Positions 1 through 10,808 of a stretch of 64,000 nucleotides of DNA are shown one piece after another. The stretch is from Charina bottae (lineage: Eukaryota > Chordata > Lepidosauria > Squamata > Charinaidae). The stretch lies in the NCBI GenBank assembly GCA_023362775.1, contig JALMGJ010000006.1:11178501-11242500 (forward strand), in the 5' to 3' direction. The position numbers were made by a program, and so were the translations under genes. The notes below the pieces were generated by a model. The model worked only from the letters and a program-made list of their open reading frames with translations, did no database searches and had not been told where the DNA came from. The stretch's first letter is position 1; the number at the start of each line of letters is the position of its first letter.

Positions 1-242
1 TTTGAAAGAAATTCTAAAGTACTCGGAAAATGATATAGCTCTCCCCCAAGAGAAGACGACTTTCGGGAAATAGACAAATTTTGGGGTAAGTAGGCAGCTG
101 CCCCACGGAACAGGATTTGGGCAAGATGACTTGGTATTAAGCAACCAATTATTATTACATTTTGAATGGGGAGATGCTTGGCCTAAGGTTCCAGGAACAG
201 GGGGAATCCTAAATAACCAGATAACCAATAATTTTAAAGTAA
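1..242. other. unassigned sequence
   Basis: No coding potential, RNA gene or repeat family that I can name. Confidence 0.4.
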
Positions 243-522
243 TGTCAGTTACTGTAATGGGCTGTGAGAATAACCTTAGCAGACAGGAGGAAGAGCTGCA
301 GCCAGGGCAATGGTCAGACAAGAAATATCTCAGGCCACAGAAGGAATGGGGGTGGAGACAGCGTCTAAGAAGGGACCCTCCCTAGTTCTCCTGAAAGTAA
401 AGGCAAGGGAGGGGAGATGTGCTTTCAGACTTGCAAGATTCTGTTACTGTAACCTTACAATAAAGGTAGTGTTAGTATTCCTGGTTTTCGTTTCCTGTCT
501 GGACTACCTCAAAGGGCTGACA
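243..522 (+). repeat. solo-LTR-like repeat
   Basis: Begins TG and ends CA, with an AATAAA polyadenylation signal near 460 just after a motif (cttgcaagattctgttact) shared with other copies. The same sequence recurs at 40.20-40.37 and 48.97-49.25 kb (+), and at 17.59-17.70 and 53.46-53.73 kb (-). About 280 bp with one polyA signal and no flanking gag/pol fits a solo LTR. I see no clear target duplication, so the ends are approximate. The superfamily (Gypsy or ERV) cannot be told from the LTR alone. Confidence 0.5.
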
Positions 523-1381
523 GTTACAGAGAAAATCTATTTGCAAGGATTTAACACATCCAATATTTCTAGGGTGAGGGTACATGACAACTATTATGAT
601 CTCACTCTTTCACCAAGAGCTCAGAATAGAATGTGGCAGGTTTGCTGTAGTGCAAAGACCTTGGTATATCAAGGAGCAAAGTTGAGTCCCAACATCTCCA
701 AGTGTGGCAGGGGAAATCTGCTGTCTCAAACCGTGGAGACTGGCTGGCATTCAGTGGAGACCATATTGAATTAGATGGACTAGCCACCTGACCTGTGGTC
801 CTGAGTCAGTGCTGTCTCACTGAGCTGGCTTTAACTCATATCGCTGGGCAGCCATTGAGAGTGCCTATCCTGCCTCCTCTAGGTCAAAACTTCTAATCAA
901 CACAATATTTCTGACATTCCAAGCAGAGTCTCCAATCTCAATATCAACATCCTCTCTGTTCCACTCACTGCATTTTTATTCCCCAAAGTGCACTGGGCAT
1001 CCCATAGAGTTCTTACCACTTGCTACCATCCCCATTCTATTCCCATCTATTTTAACCGTTGTCAACCACCCTGTGTGAACGAAGAAGAATGGGATCAGCC
1101 CAAGGTCACCTCACCATCACCATGGCTGATCAGGCTCTGAAAAATGGATGTCCTTGGGCCTCGTTCCAGTACCCTTAGCACTGCACCAGCCTGCCTTTTC
1201 TCAGCATCCTCTGGCAACGTCACCATTTTTGGAAGAAAAAGGAAGAGTCTGGTGTTTAAAATATGAGAATCTCACCTTCTTTGGCTGAAGATTTGAAATC
1301 TCCCACTGCTGTTGTTCTACCAAGGCATATTATATTTGGATTCATTAGCACCCTGTTCCTCCTTGGCGTTCCTGCCCTTAG

Positions 1382-1384
<3 letters not shown>
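523..1384. other. unassigned sequence
   Basis: Nothing recognised. The short frames here have no family features. Confidence 0.4.

Positions 1385-1454
<70 letters not shown>
1385..1454. repeat. (CT)n microsatellite
   Basis: About 35 uninterrupted CT dinucleotides. It creates the low-complexity frames on both strands. Confidence 0.97.
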
Positions 1455-1458
<4 letters not shown>

Positions 1459-2142
1459 TTTCCTCCTTGCTCACTTTGACAGCTGTCTTCCCATCATCCC
1501 AACAGGTGCTATTAGTCCCCGAACAAAGGCTAAGGCTTTTAAGCCACTGGCTGTTGACAAGTGAAAAGGAAACAACTAATGGCTCGGCACTGCTCTTCTC
1601 CCTGGGTCACTCAGCCAACGGTAATCGCTATTATTTTTATTTATTAGTTCTGCGGCACTGTCCTCTAACCTGCCTTTGCCCACCCGCCTCCGCTCCCTTC
1701 ATTCCGTGACAGCCGGGAGCATTTTAACTTTTAATAAAAAGGGGGAGAGCACCCCCAGCAACTGAGCAAGCTTTTTTGGTAAAGTGCCTGGCTAATGAAT
1801 GTTGTCCATTTAGAGCTGGATAATTTATGATGTCAGCAAAGTCAGGAGGGGGAAGGGAGTTGGAACCAGGATTTCGGCAGTCGCTTCATGGCGAGCACTG
1901 AAAGGTGCAAGCCGAGAGGAAAAGAGGGAAAGGACGGAGCAATGGCAGACCCTAAGGGAGAGGTTAGGGTAGGTCTTTCCTTCGGGAAGATGCGAAAATG
2001 GAGATCTTCATTCACCTGTAGCAGACAACTTGATGGGTTGCAAGAAACCATAAAGGGAGCCCTTAAAACCTGGCTTTGTACCCAGATGAGGATGGTTGGT
2101 AGACCTCTGGTGGCATGTTTTGGTTGTTTGATGGTTGTTGTT
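1455..2142. other. unassigned sequence
   Basis: No repeat or gene recognised. Confidence 0.4.
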
Positions 2143-2146
2143 GTTA

Positions 2147-2196
<50 letters not shown>

Positions 2197-2240
2197 AATT
2201 TATCACCGCCCATCTCTACAGCAGTAGATTCTGTTGTAGA
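2143..2240 (-). repeat. LINE/SINE 3' tail with (TTA)n
   Basis: A (TTA)n run (2143-2193) followed by a 'tttatcaccgcccatct' motif. This is the reverse complement of the 'gagatgggcggtgataaa' 3' terminus seen on the L2-like LINEs of this window. The AT run is the element's own tail expanded into a microsatellite. Confidence 0.6.
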
Positions 2241-2283
2241 TGGTTGCTTTTTCCTGCACTTTCTTTTGGATTATATATTCTGT

Positions 2284-2330
2284 GTTTTTATTGTTGTATT
2301 CTGTAAGCCACCCAGAGTCATATAGAATGG
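2284..2330 (+). repeat. L2-like LINE 3' end fragment
   Basis: 'ttgtattctgtaagccaccc' plus 'agagtca' matches the conserved 3' UTR of the L2-like LINEs elsewhere in the window. Only this stub remains before the purine microsatellite. Confidence 0.45.
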
Positions 2331-2535
2331 GAGAGGGAGGGAGGGAGGGAGGGAGGAAGGAAGGAAGCAAACTAGCTGCATGTATTCAAAGAAGGAAGGA
2401 AGGAAGGAATCTAGCTATATGTATTCAAAGAACAAGAAGGAAGGAAGGAAGGAAGGAAGGAAGGAAGGAAGGAAGGAAGGGAGGGAGGGAGGGAGGGAGG
2501 GAGGGAGGGAGGGAGGGAGGGAGGGAGGGAGGGAG
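2331..2535. repeat. (GGGA)n/(GGAA)n purine microsatellite
   Basis: Alternating GGGA and GGAA blocks. Two imperfect copies of a roughly 36-bp spacer around 'tgtattcaaagaa' (about 2370-2395 and 2412-2435) show that the array has grown by duplication of interrupted units. Confidence 0.95.
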
Positions 2536-2555
2536 GAAGATGGCGTGCCAATCCA

Positions 2556-2606
2556 GTGCCTTGTTGTATGTCACCCAAAATCACGTTACTGAGTTGGGCA
2601 ACCTTA

Positions 2607-2665
<59 letters not shown>

Positions 2666-2676
2666 ATTTGCATTCT
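2556..2676 (+). repeat. L2-like 3' tail with (AAAT)n
   Basis: Degenerate 'cacccaaaatcacgttactgag' motif then (TAAA)n from 2606. It resembles the 'cacccagagtcact...gatgggc...ataaataaa' terminus of L2-like elements here. Confidence 0.5.
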
Positions 2677-3815
2677 AGTCTGGGGTGCACACCAGTTAGT
2701 TAGGGCTTCCCAGTTCTCAATGCTGATATTACATTTTTTTAAATTAGCTTTGAGAGAATTGGCCTTTACAGCCACTTACGGATCCACTGTTAAAATTTTA
2801 CCCTTGGAAGACAATCTTACTCGGCTACGAGTGATCGCCAGTGATGATGATGCACACCAGTAAATAAATAAAGCTAGATTTATGTCCTTTAAAAAAGACA
2901 ACCTAGGTTTAGGATTCTGAATAAGCGTGTTTAATAATACACATAGTTACGGAGGGTTACTTGAGCTTCCTCCCATGCCAGCCAACATGGAACAGCCTCT
3001 CCATGGGCTGTACCACATGGCCATGGGACAGAGACCTTTCTGGCAGGAATCAGAAGAAGCCCTTGCTAATTGCCCTTTGCCCCTGATATGGCAATTCTGT
3101 AAATATGGAAGATGCATGAAAGAGCATTAAGAAAAGTGATTTTGGGGTCGTCCAAGGTCTGCATGATGACAGCAGGGCTATTAAATTTGGACTAAAAAAA
3201 GTCAGATGATCACAAGATGGCAGCACAGAGTGGCCCTCAGGATTTTCGCAGCCCGATGTGAGAGACTGAGGGGAGGCTGGGAGAGTCATGGGAGGAATAT
3301 TAGGCAGAGACTGAATAGGAATTCATTAGTAGTTTATTTCATAAACAGCACTTCATTCCAGGCTGCAAAAAGGCCAGGAAGGAGAGATTCAAAACATTCT
3401 GAGAGACTGTGCCTTAATGAACTTACTAATAAATGAGGGCTGGAGGTTCCTGTTGCAATCAGCAAGTTTCTATACTTTATCTCTAATTCTTGCATTACAA
3501 TTCATTCTTGAGGTCTGTGGAAGTCATGTTTCCTGAATTGTGCCCTGAGGTACTGAGTTTGGCATCTAGTCACCCTAGATGTAAGGAGGAGAGGAGAGCT
3601 ACAATGAGCTGAAAGTCAGAAATGTAGGAAGCCACTGAATACCAACTCAGAGCTTGAGTTTATCACTCTTGCTGTTTATTTTAGCCTGACTTCAACAAAT
3701 TTCATGGACTAACCTTTATAGAGTCGGGACCTTCTATAAACAAAGCAGGGACTGTTGCCAAAAGCTGAAGAGTCTCTTCACCAAAGCCTCTTACTCAGAT
3801 GTCAACCTTCTAACT
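2677..3815. other. unassigned sequence
   Basis: No supported gene or repeat. Short frames carry no recognisable domain. Confidence 0.4.
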
Positions 3816-4124
3816 CAGCCTTTCTCAACCTTTTGACCCTGGAGGAACCCTTGAAATATTTTTCAGGCCTCAGGGAACCCCTGCACATTCAGGCTCAAAG
3901 ATAGGCCATGAGTTACAAAATTATTATATTCGTTTCAGGTGTAGGTCTGTATGTATGCAATAACAGTGTTCCTAAACTGAAAATAAAGAATGAAACTTCC
4001 CTCTTTAATGTGAAGTTGCCTGAATTTGAAATAATTTTTTAAATAAAGTGTGATCTCCCAGGGAACGCCTAGTGACCTCTCGCGGAACCCTAGGGATCCA
4101 TAGAACCCTGGTTGAGAATCCCTG
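3816..4124. mobile_element. non-autonomous hAT-type element, 309 bp
   Basis: Starts CAGCCTTTCTCAACC and ends GGTTGAGAATCCCTG, which are imperfect terminal inverted repeats. Flanks are ttctaact (3808-3815) and ttctacct (4125-4132), an 8-bp target duplication with one mismatch, as expected for hAT. No transposase frame. Related copies: 35039-35172 (partial) and 44227-44514 (opposite orientation). Confidence 0.85.
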
Positions 4125-4302
4125 TTCTACCTATTTCAGGAATAAGCAAAATTTGGCAAGTGTGGTGCATGTTTGGGATATTTAGAGCATGCTGTTGGTG
4201 CTTCACAAAATGGTTGCAATGGTCATCTGGGCATGAAAAGTTACATAATCCTTTGTGGACACTGTAGGAGGAGACTTCTGATGGCAAAAAATAAGAAAGG
4301 GT

Positions 4303-4484
4303 CTGGTAGCACCTTTTATGACTAATACATTTAGTGAAAAGACATACACTTCTGCGAGTTGCAGCTCACTTCATCAGATGTTCTCTATGCACCACTCTGT
4401 GCATCTGACGAAATGAACTGCAGGCCCGAAAGCTTATGCCATTTCACATTTGTTAGTCAGGAAAGGTGCTGCCAGACTCCTCCT
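4303..4484. repeat. foldback repeat, arms about 80 bp
   Basis: The left arm (from 'gtctggtagcacctttta') pairs with the right arm (ending 'aaggtgctgccagac') as an imperfect inverted repeat around a spacer near 4381-4400. The motif 'gcatctgacgaaatgaactg' resembles a repeat widespread in reptiles whose class I cannot name with confidence. Confidence 0.65.
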
Positions 4485-4628
4485 GTGGTGGATTTCAGTA
4501 ATGCGGCTGGTTCTCAAGAAGGAGGGAGCACATTCCAAGGAGGAGGGCAAGATAAAAGGAGACACAGTCCGGAATTGGAATGTGGGAAAACTAAGAGGTT
4601 CAGAGTAGCCCCACCCTAGAGCCTTCCC

Positions 4629-4829
4629 TTGAGAAGATGCTGATGCTAGGGAAAGTGGAAGGCCAAAGGAAGAGGGGCCGACCAAGGGCAAGATGGATGG
4701 ATGATATTCTGGAGGTGACGGACTCGACCGTGGGGGAGCTGGGGGTGGCGACGGCCGACAGGAAGCTCTGGCGTGGGCTGGTCCATGAAGTCACGAAGAG
4801 TCGGACGCAACTGAACGAATAAACAACAA
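4629..4829 (+). mobile_element. 5'-truncated RTE-type LINE end
   Basis: Encodes the last ~60 residues of an RTE-like protein (key stretch GQRKRGRPRARWMDD, ending in HEVTKSRTQLNE) and a BovB-like end with ACAACAAA. A perfect 11-bp duplication agagccttccc flanks it (4618-4628 and 4830-4840), so it is a genuine separate insertion. The sequence differs from the BovB of this window, so it is a related but distinct family. Confidence 0.8.
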
Positions 4830-4840
4830 AGAGCCTTCCC

Positions 4841-6796
4841 AGGTTATTTCCCCTTAGGTGAGGTTGAATGGCTTTAGTCTGGCAAGATTCTGTCTATATG
4901 GTGTAAGCAAATAAAGAACTGAAGTTTGGCTGGAATGATTCTCTGAAGTTCTTGGGCTGGGCCTGACACCTCCACACCTTGTACCAGAATCCCTATTTCA
5001 CTTGGTTCCCCCCCCCAAAAAAAACATAAAGGTAAAGTAAAACATACAGCTTAACTAAATGTGGCACTATATAATTCAATTGCATGTTCAGGCATTGTGG
5101 TGGCTGTCCGGTGAAACAATAAAAGCATTCAACTGATGTGAATTTCTTGAAATGGAACAAGTCTTTAAAATGCTGTCTAAATATGTACATGATGTTGGGT
5201 TACAGTTATTTTTTGAATGTGAAGAATAGAAGGTAAAAATCATCATCAAGAAAGACAGACCCACAGTGAAATGCTTGGAAGCCTTCTTCAAAATATGACA
5301 GAATGTTTTACCACTGGAAGTGAGAATTGAACCGTTCATGCCTGATGCTAAACAACTTCACATCCTGAACTCTTCTTGCACAACATATGTGAAAACAAAA
5401 TCACAATCATTATTGTGCCAGATGCCGGAAAAAGATGATTTTCTAAAAAAAATCCTCCATAAATCAAAGCTAATAAAGAACAAGGTAGTTTCACAGTAAA
5501 TAGAAGTGCCTTCCCTTTTTTTTCCTCTTCAATATAGAAGATATTTGCATAAAATCATAATGTCAAATTAAGTAGAAATTATTAAAGCAAATGTCAGCTT
5601 TGAATTTGCTTGAACGGGGGAAAAAAAAACCTTGCAAGATTCACTTGTGAGCTTCTTGACTAAAGTACAATGTCCCATCTGCTTTGGCAACGTATTTTAT
5701 TCATTCACACTTGTTGCCATTCATAGTATTAAAATACTTCCATTCTGGACTGCATTATTTCCGGTGTAGATAGGTGTAGCATTTCTCATCCCCAATCTCT
5801 TTCGAGAAATCAATTTGTGAATTAAGAAGTTTTTAAAAAGTGCATCCATAACAAGTTATGGCTGAGCAAACAATCAGAGGTGATGTAAAAAGGATATAAA
5901 GATTTTGTGCCTTGATGCAAGATTTGCCTTGCAAGGAGGAAAAATAAAAAGAAGAGAGGGAGTTAATTTACATTGTAGATTATATCTAAGGTATGTCTTA
6001 TACATACTTATCCACAGTTTGCTTACACACACACAAACACACATATAGCACAGACGCCGCTGCCGAGGCTATGGAAATCATTTATTTCCAGATCAACCAT
6101 TCTTATACCAGGAAATGTATCTAGCCATCTTCACATGTTCTGTATGCTAGGGCTGGGATAAAGATAATGCAATATGTTAGTTTCAAGAATTATTTCTTAT
6201 TTCTGATTGGATTGATATGCTGGCCACCTAGCCATTCAGCCATCAAGGCTGCTTCCAAGAGCAAGAGAATACAGTAGAATATGCAAACAAGAAACACTAA
6301 TGCAATTAAAATCTATCATTTGGTCACTTGGTTACTGTTATTCCAAGGGCACACCGCTTGAGCTGTTAGATTGAAGCGATATATCAATCCAAATAAATAT
6401 CAAACGGTAAATAAAACGAAGTATTATTTAAAAGCCTGGAATAAGAGATGGGCTTTGACCAAGCTCCTGGGGGAGGATTCTAAGGGTGGCCTTCCATGCC
6501 CTGAGAGCCAAACAGAAGACGGTGCTTTCCAAGGGCATCTGCAGGGGGTCAAAAAAGTCAACTTGGCAGCTATGAGCACACAGTAAAAGCCCCACCCCTT
6601 TTTACATCCATCACATGCAGATCACATAGTCATAGCCACCATCTTGAATTTTTCGAATACCCCCACCCCCGTAAATGTCCCAGGTCTTTTCTCAGATACT
6701 CACAAGTCAAGCTGCTGGCAGCAGGGGCATCTTCTCTTGCTGATTTAAGTAGCTAAGTCTGAAGGTTTGAAAGTCCACTGACATGTTTTTATATTT
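4841..6796. other. unassigned AT-rich sequence
   Basis: No gene, RNA or named repeat found. 5500-6300 is single-copy in appearance and could hold conserved non-coding sequence, but nothing seen here shows that. Confidence 0.4.
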
Positions 6797-7204
6797 ACAG
6801 ATAGTCAGTCCTTGCTTAACTACCATTTATTTAGCGACTGTCTGGAGTTACGACAGTGCTGAAAAAACTGACTTACGACTGTTCCTCGCACTTACGACCA
6901 TCACAGCATCCCCGCAGTCCTGTGATCCTGATTCAAGCGCTTGGCAACCATCACGCATTTACGATGGTTGCAGCGTCCCACGTTCACGTGATTGCCATTT
7001 TTGACCTTCCCAGCTGGCTTCCAATAAGCAAAATCAATAGAGAACCGCGTGATTCACTTAACGACCATGTGGTTTGCTTAAAAGCTGCCACAAAAATGGT
7101 CGTAAAATCAGGTCCAGATTCATTACTTAGCAATCAGGTCCAGACCACATTACTTAGCAATCTAGATTCCAGTCCCAATTGTGGTTGTTAAGCAAGGACT
7201 ACCT
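6797..7204. mobile_element. MITE with ACAGGTAGTCCT-type ends
   Basis: Opens acagatagtcagtccttgct and closes agcaaggactacct, imperfect inverted ends. The interior is a run of 'ttacgacc', 'ttagcgact' and 'gtcgtaa' motifs. The family recurs at 35.17, 50.39 and 51.36 kb. No frame with transposase features. A TA target is likely (Tc1/mariner-like), but this copy has diverged flanks. Confidence 0.7.
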
Positions 7205-7659
7205 AGAGAGAGAGTATTAATAAAAAGGTTCCTTCTGACCCATATTTCAAAAGGGCTGGATTAAGCTTGGTTAAAGTGTTTGACTTTTGATTAGTTTATC
7301 ATTCAGTGTTAACTCTGTAACCAAGTTCAGCTTGGTAGGACAGCACAACGAACAATGTTCCTTTGCTCAGTGCTTCAGTAACGGAAAAATAGGGGTCAGA
7401 AGGATATATATATATATATATATATATTTCTAACTTATATCACTGCCCATCTCCCCCCATTTCCAGAGGGGGGAGATGTTGAAAGCTGGTGTCATTGTTT
7501 TTTATGTTGAAAGCTGGTGTCATTGTTTGCTCCTGAGGGCTGGGAGCTGCCAGACAGACAGAGTATCCAACAACAGGAAGCAGTATGCTTCCCAAACATG
7601 CTGGATAAAAAATGGTGTCTCTTTGCAAGGGAAAATCAGGAAAAGAAGTGATGGTGATG
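7205..7659. other. unassigned sequence with (AT)n and short tandem duplication
   Basis: Contains an (AT)n run at 7403-7426 and two direct copies of 'gttgaaagctggtgtcattg' starting near 7478 and 7505. Confidence 0.6.
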
Positions 7660-7905
7660 ATTATGATTATGATTACATGCCATCAAGTGGTTGTCGACTC
7701 TTAGTGACCACATAGATTTTCTCCATGATGATCTGTCCCTAACCTGGTCCTTCAGCTCTTCCAACGACGCACCCATCGCCACTGTAACTGAGTCCAACCA
7801 GCTGGTTGCTGGTCATCATCCTCTTCTTCTCTTTCCTTCCACCTTTCCCAGCATTAGAGCCTTCTCCAGAGATCTAGGTCTTCGCATATTGTGTCCAAAG
7901 TAGGA
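7660..7905 (-). repeat. Vingi/RTE-like LINE 3' end
   Basis: On the plus strand, 'gttgtcgactcttagtgacc' through 'cttcgcatattgtgtccaaa' is the reverse complement of a LINE C-terminal region. The layout matches the BovB end (GK.EG.R.RGR..RW..S...), but the sequence is a different family. The class is my recognition only. Confidence 0.55.
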
Positions 7906-8314
7906 AAAGAAGTAGCGGAGCAGAATTCAGATGTTATTCTTCTGCAAACTTCCCTGTCAGGGACTCAAGATGGTGGAAGGGCTCTACATATGTTGAGGTC
8001 TGATTTTAGACAATGCTTGGGAAAGATCTCCTCTCCTTTTACTAGATTGTGAATCCTGTCCTTTCCCTTCAAAGAGAATATCTGTAGCAGTAGCCCATGG
8101 TGCTCTCTGAGCTTGGTTGTTTTCTTGCAGACGCATCCTTTCCCTGTTGCAAGTGACTTTGCAGATAGAGAACACAGGAATCAAATTTATTGTTAGTCAC
8201 ACTTAGGTCAGTTAGTAAATTAGTACATATTAGCCTTGGTTAGTGTTAAGCTTGATCAGTTGTTTGTTGGCTTAGCATGTTGTACAAAATCAACAATTTT
8301 GGTCAGTTTATGGT
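7906..8314. other. unassigned sequence
   Basis: Nothing recognised. Confidence 0.4.
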
Positions 8315-8326
8315 TCAATCGATTGT

Positions 8327-8517
8327 TTGTTGTTTATTCGTTCAGTCGCTTCCGACTCTTCGTGACTTCATGGACCAGCCCACACCAGAACTTCCTGTTG
8401 GCCGTCGCCATCCCCAGCTCCCCCACGGTCAAGTCCGTCACCTCCAGAATATCATCCATCCATCTTGCCCTTGGTCAGCCCCTCTTCCTTTTGCCTTCCA
8501 CTTTCCCTAGCATCAGC
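8327..8517 (-). mobile_element. 5'-truncated RTE-type LINE end
   Basis: Reverse-strand copy of the element at 4629-4829, 191 bp, truncated within about ten bases of the same point. Flanked by tcaatcgattgt (8315-8326) and tcaatggattgt (8518-8529), a 12-bp duplication with one mismatch. Confidence 0.8.
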
Positions 8518-8529
8518 TCAATGGATTGT

Positions 8530-8689
8530 ACAAACCCTGAAATTGATTTGATTCAGTAGCCAGGTGAGGCATATCCTATGAATTTAGCAGACACCATTTT
8601 CAGGGTTTCAGGAGTTTCTTCCAGCTCTATTGGAAAGTGAAATCCTGGACTTTTGACATGCCACCATACATGCCAATAATGAGCTAGAC
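8530..8689. other. unassigned flank
   Basis: Short single-copy stretch. It ends with the left target duplication agctagac (8682-8689) of the next element. Confidence 0.5.
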
Positions 8690-8764
8690 CAGGGGTCGGC
8701 AAACTTTTTTATGCCGGGAGCCATTTTGACATGCTCGAGGACATTTTGACATGCTCGAGAGCCA

Positions 8765-8916
8765 GGGGGCGGGGTTTGCGGGCAGGGGCCAATCGCGTGG
8801 AAGGGGGTGGGGTTTTCAGGCGGGAGCCAATCATGTGGAAGGGGGCGGGGTTTACGGGTGGGAGCCAATCGCGTGGAAGGGAGCAGGGTTTGGGGGCGGG
8901 ATCCAATCGCATGGAA
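8765..8916. repeat. 38-bp tandem array, four units, GC box plus CCAAT
   Basis: Units at 8765, 8803, 8841 and 8879, each running from a G-rich block (best form GGGGCGGGG) to 'ccaatcgcgtggaa' or a close variant. A fifth partial unit lies near the right end (about 10685-10715). GC box and CCAAT repeated in fixed phase resemble Sp1 and NF-Y sites; binding is inference. Confidence 0.85.
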
Positions 8917-9105
8917 GGGTAAGATACAGGGCTGCGCTGTGCTTGGCCCTCACTCACCTTCCATGGCCGGTCCTTGCGGGCCGCCGGCGACGCTCCCATC
9001 CCGCTGCACCCCAGCTCTCCAAGGCCGGGGCCACCCACACAACCCAAGGCATCTGCGAAGTGGCAAAGGGAGAGATCCAAGTCACAGCCCCGCAGACGCA
9101 ATTCC

Positions 9106-10124
9106 TCCCCCTTCCCAGCCCACCTCGGGATCGTAGCCGCTTCCCAAATGAGCGGCACCACGATCCCCGACCCGGCCACGCGCGCCTGCCCGGGAATGCC
9201 ACAGCACCCAGCGGAGTCCTCTGCACATGCTCCGCGACGCTCCCTCCTTCCCGACGCCTCTCCTGAGCTGAGCTCCGCAGCCGAGCCTGGGCGTGCGTGC
9301 GGGAGGGAAGCCACCATCGCGGGCTTCCTCACCGAGTTTGTCTGCTGCCTGCAGGGAGGGAGGTGGGGGGGACAGGGCTGGGCGCTGGGGCGGGGGCAGG
9401 GGCAGGGGCCGCGGACGGCAGGCCAAAGGGAGATGCCAGGGCGACTGTAGCGACTGGAGGCAGCCAAGGGGAGAGCAGGCGGCTCTTCGCCCTCGGCGCG
9501 CCGCGGGGCCAGACGAGCCTCCGGCTGCTGCTTCCTGCACCTGTGGCCTCTTCGCTGCCGCCGCCGCCCGCCTCGCCTCTCCCACTCTCTGCTTCTCCGC
9601 AAAGCTCGCGGTTGATCTTAATGTTTCCTTTTCCTCCCCTTCAATATGTTCCAGCAAGCGAGGGGGAAGCGGAGAGCGGCAGAGGCGAGGCGGGCGGCCT
9701 GCGAAGAGGCCACGGGCGCAGGAAGCAGCAGCCGGAGGCTCGTCTGGCCCTGCGGCGCGCCGAGGGCGAAGAGCCGCCTGCTCTCCCCTTGGCCACCTTC
9801 GGTCGCTACAGTCACCCTGGCATCTCCCTTTGGCCTGCCGTCCGCGGCCCCTGCCCCCGCCCCAGCGCCCAGCCCTGTCCCCCCCGCCTCCCTCCCTGCA
9901 GGCGGCGGACAAACTCGGCGAAGAAGCCCGCGATGGCGCACGCCCAGGCTCGGCTGCGGAGCTCAGCTCAGGAGAGGCGGCGGGAAGGAGGGAGCATCGC
10001 GGAGCCTGTGCAGAGGGCTCAGCTGGGCGCCGCGGCGTTCCTGGGCAGGCGCGCGTGGCCGGGTCGGGGATCGCGGCGCCGCTCGTTTGGGAAGCGGCTA
10101 CGATCCCGAGGTGGGCTGGGAAGC
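9106..10124. repeat. large imperfect palindrome, arms about 500 bp
   Basis: The left arm (about 9106-9630) is read back in inverted order by the right arm (about 9650-10124). Examples: 'gcggctcttcgccctcggcg' near 9480 against its complement near 9765, and 'cctgcagggagggagg' near 9350 against its complement near 9888. The axis is near 9640. Confidence 0.85.
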
Positions 10125-10141
10125 GCACGTTTGGGAAGCGG

Positions 10142-10507
10142 CTACGACCGGAGGCGGCCAAGGGGAGAGCAGGCGGCTCTTCGCCCTCGGCGCGCCGCGG
10201 GGCCAGATGAGCCTCTGGCTGCTGCTTCCTGCGCCTGTGGCCTCTTCGCTGCCGCCGCCGCCCGCCTCGCCTCTGCCGCTCTCCGCTTCCCCCTCGCTTG
10301 CTGGAACATATTGAAGGGGAGGAAAAGGAAACATTAAGATCAACCGCGAGCTTTGCGGAGAAGCGGAGAGCGGCAGAGGCGAGGCGGGCGGCGGCGGCAG
10401 CGAAGAGGCCACGGGCGCAGGAAGCAGCAGCCGGAGGCTCGTCTGGCCCCACGGCACGCCGAGGGCGAAGAGCCGCCTGCTCTCCCCTTGGCCGCCTCCG
10501 GTCGCTA
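10142..10507. repeat. second palindrome, arms about 170 bp
   Basis: 'ggaggcggccaaggggagag' at about 10150 pairs with 'ctctccccttggccgcctcc' ending near 10499; axis near 10325. It repeats the core of the neighbouring larger palindrome, including the ggcgcgcc-adjacent block, so the element seems to have grown by duplicating a foldback. Confidence 0.82.
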
Positions 10508-10808
10508 CAGTCGCCCGAGATGCCAAGAGAGCGCAGCCGGGCTGGGCGCCCCATCCCGAGAGGCGGCCCGGGCACCGCTTCTATGTGGGGGAGAATGCAA
10601 CTCAGCAGAACCCCATGCGCGAGATGTGGGTGGCTGCGGGTGGCCCCGGCCTTGGAGAGCGAGAGCGCGTAAGAGCGTAAGAGTTTGGGGGTGGGATCCA
10701 ATCGCGTGGAAGGGGCAGGGGTGAGTTCAGCTGCAGAAGAGCCACACTCAAGGGGCCAAAGAGTTGCATCTGGCTCGCGAGCCGCCATTTCCGACCCTTG
10801 AGCTAGAC

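Larger units (their letters stand above)
8690..10800. mobile_element. 2.1-kb GC-rich non-autonomous hAT-type element
   Basis: Left end CAGGGGTCGGCAAACTTTTT, right end GCCATTTCCGACCCTTG. A perfect 8-bp duplication agctagac flanks it (8682-8689 and 10801-10808). These ends and the TSD size fit hAT (Charlie-like ends). The inside is strongly GC/CpG rich, unlike the AT-rich surroundings. It consists of a 38-bp tandem array, a palindrome of roughly 1 kb and a second palindrome of roughly 360 bp. Frames up to 576 codons run through it on both strands, low in complexity and rich in Arg/Ala/Pro/Gly; they mirror each other because of the inverted repeats, so I do not call them genes. No transposase is present. 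Confidence 0.88.

Noticed and set aside
1263..1709. 148-codon frame starting before the (CT)n run
   Set aside because: Ser-Leu repeats come from the microsatellite; flanks show no conserved feature.
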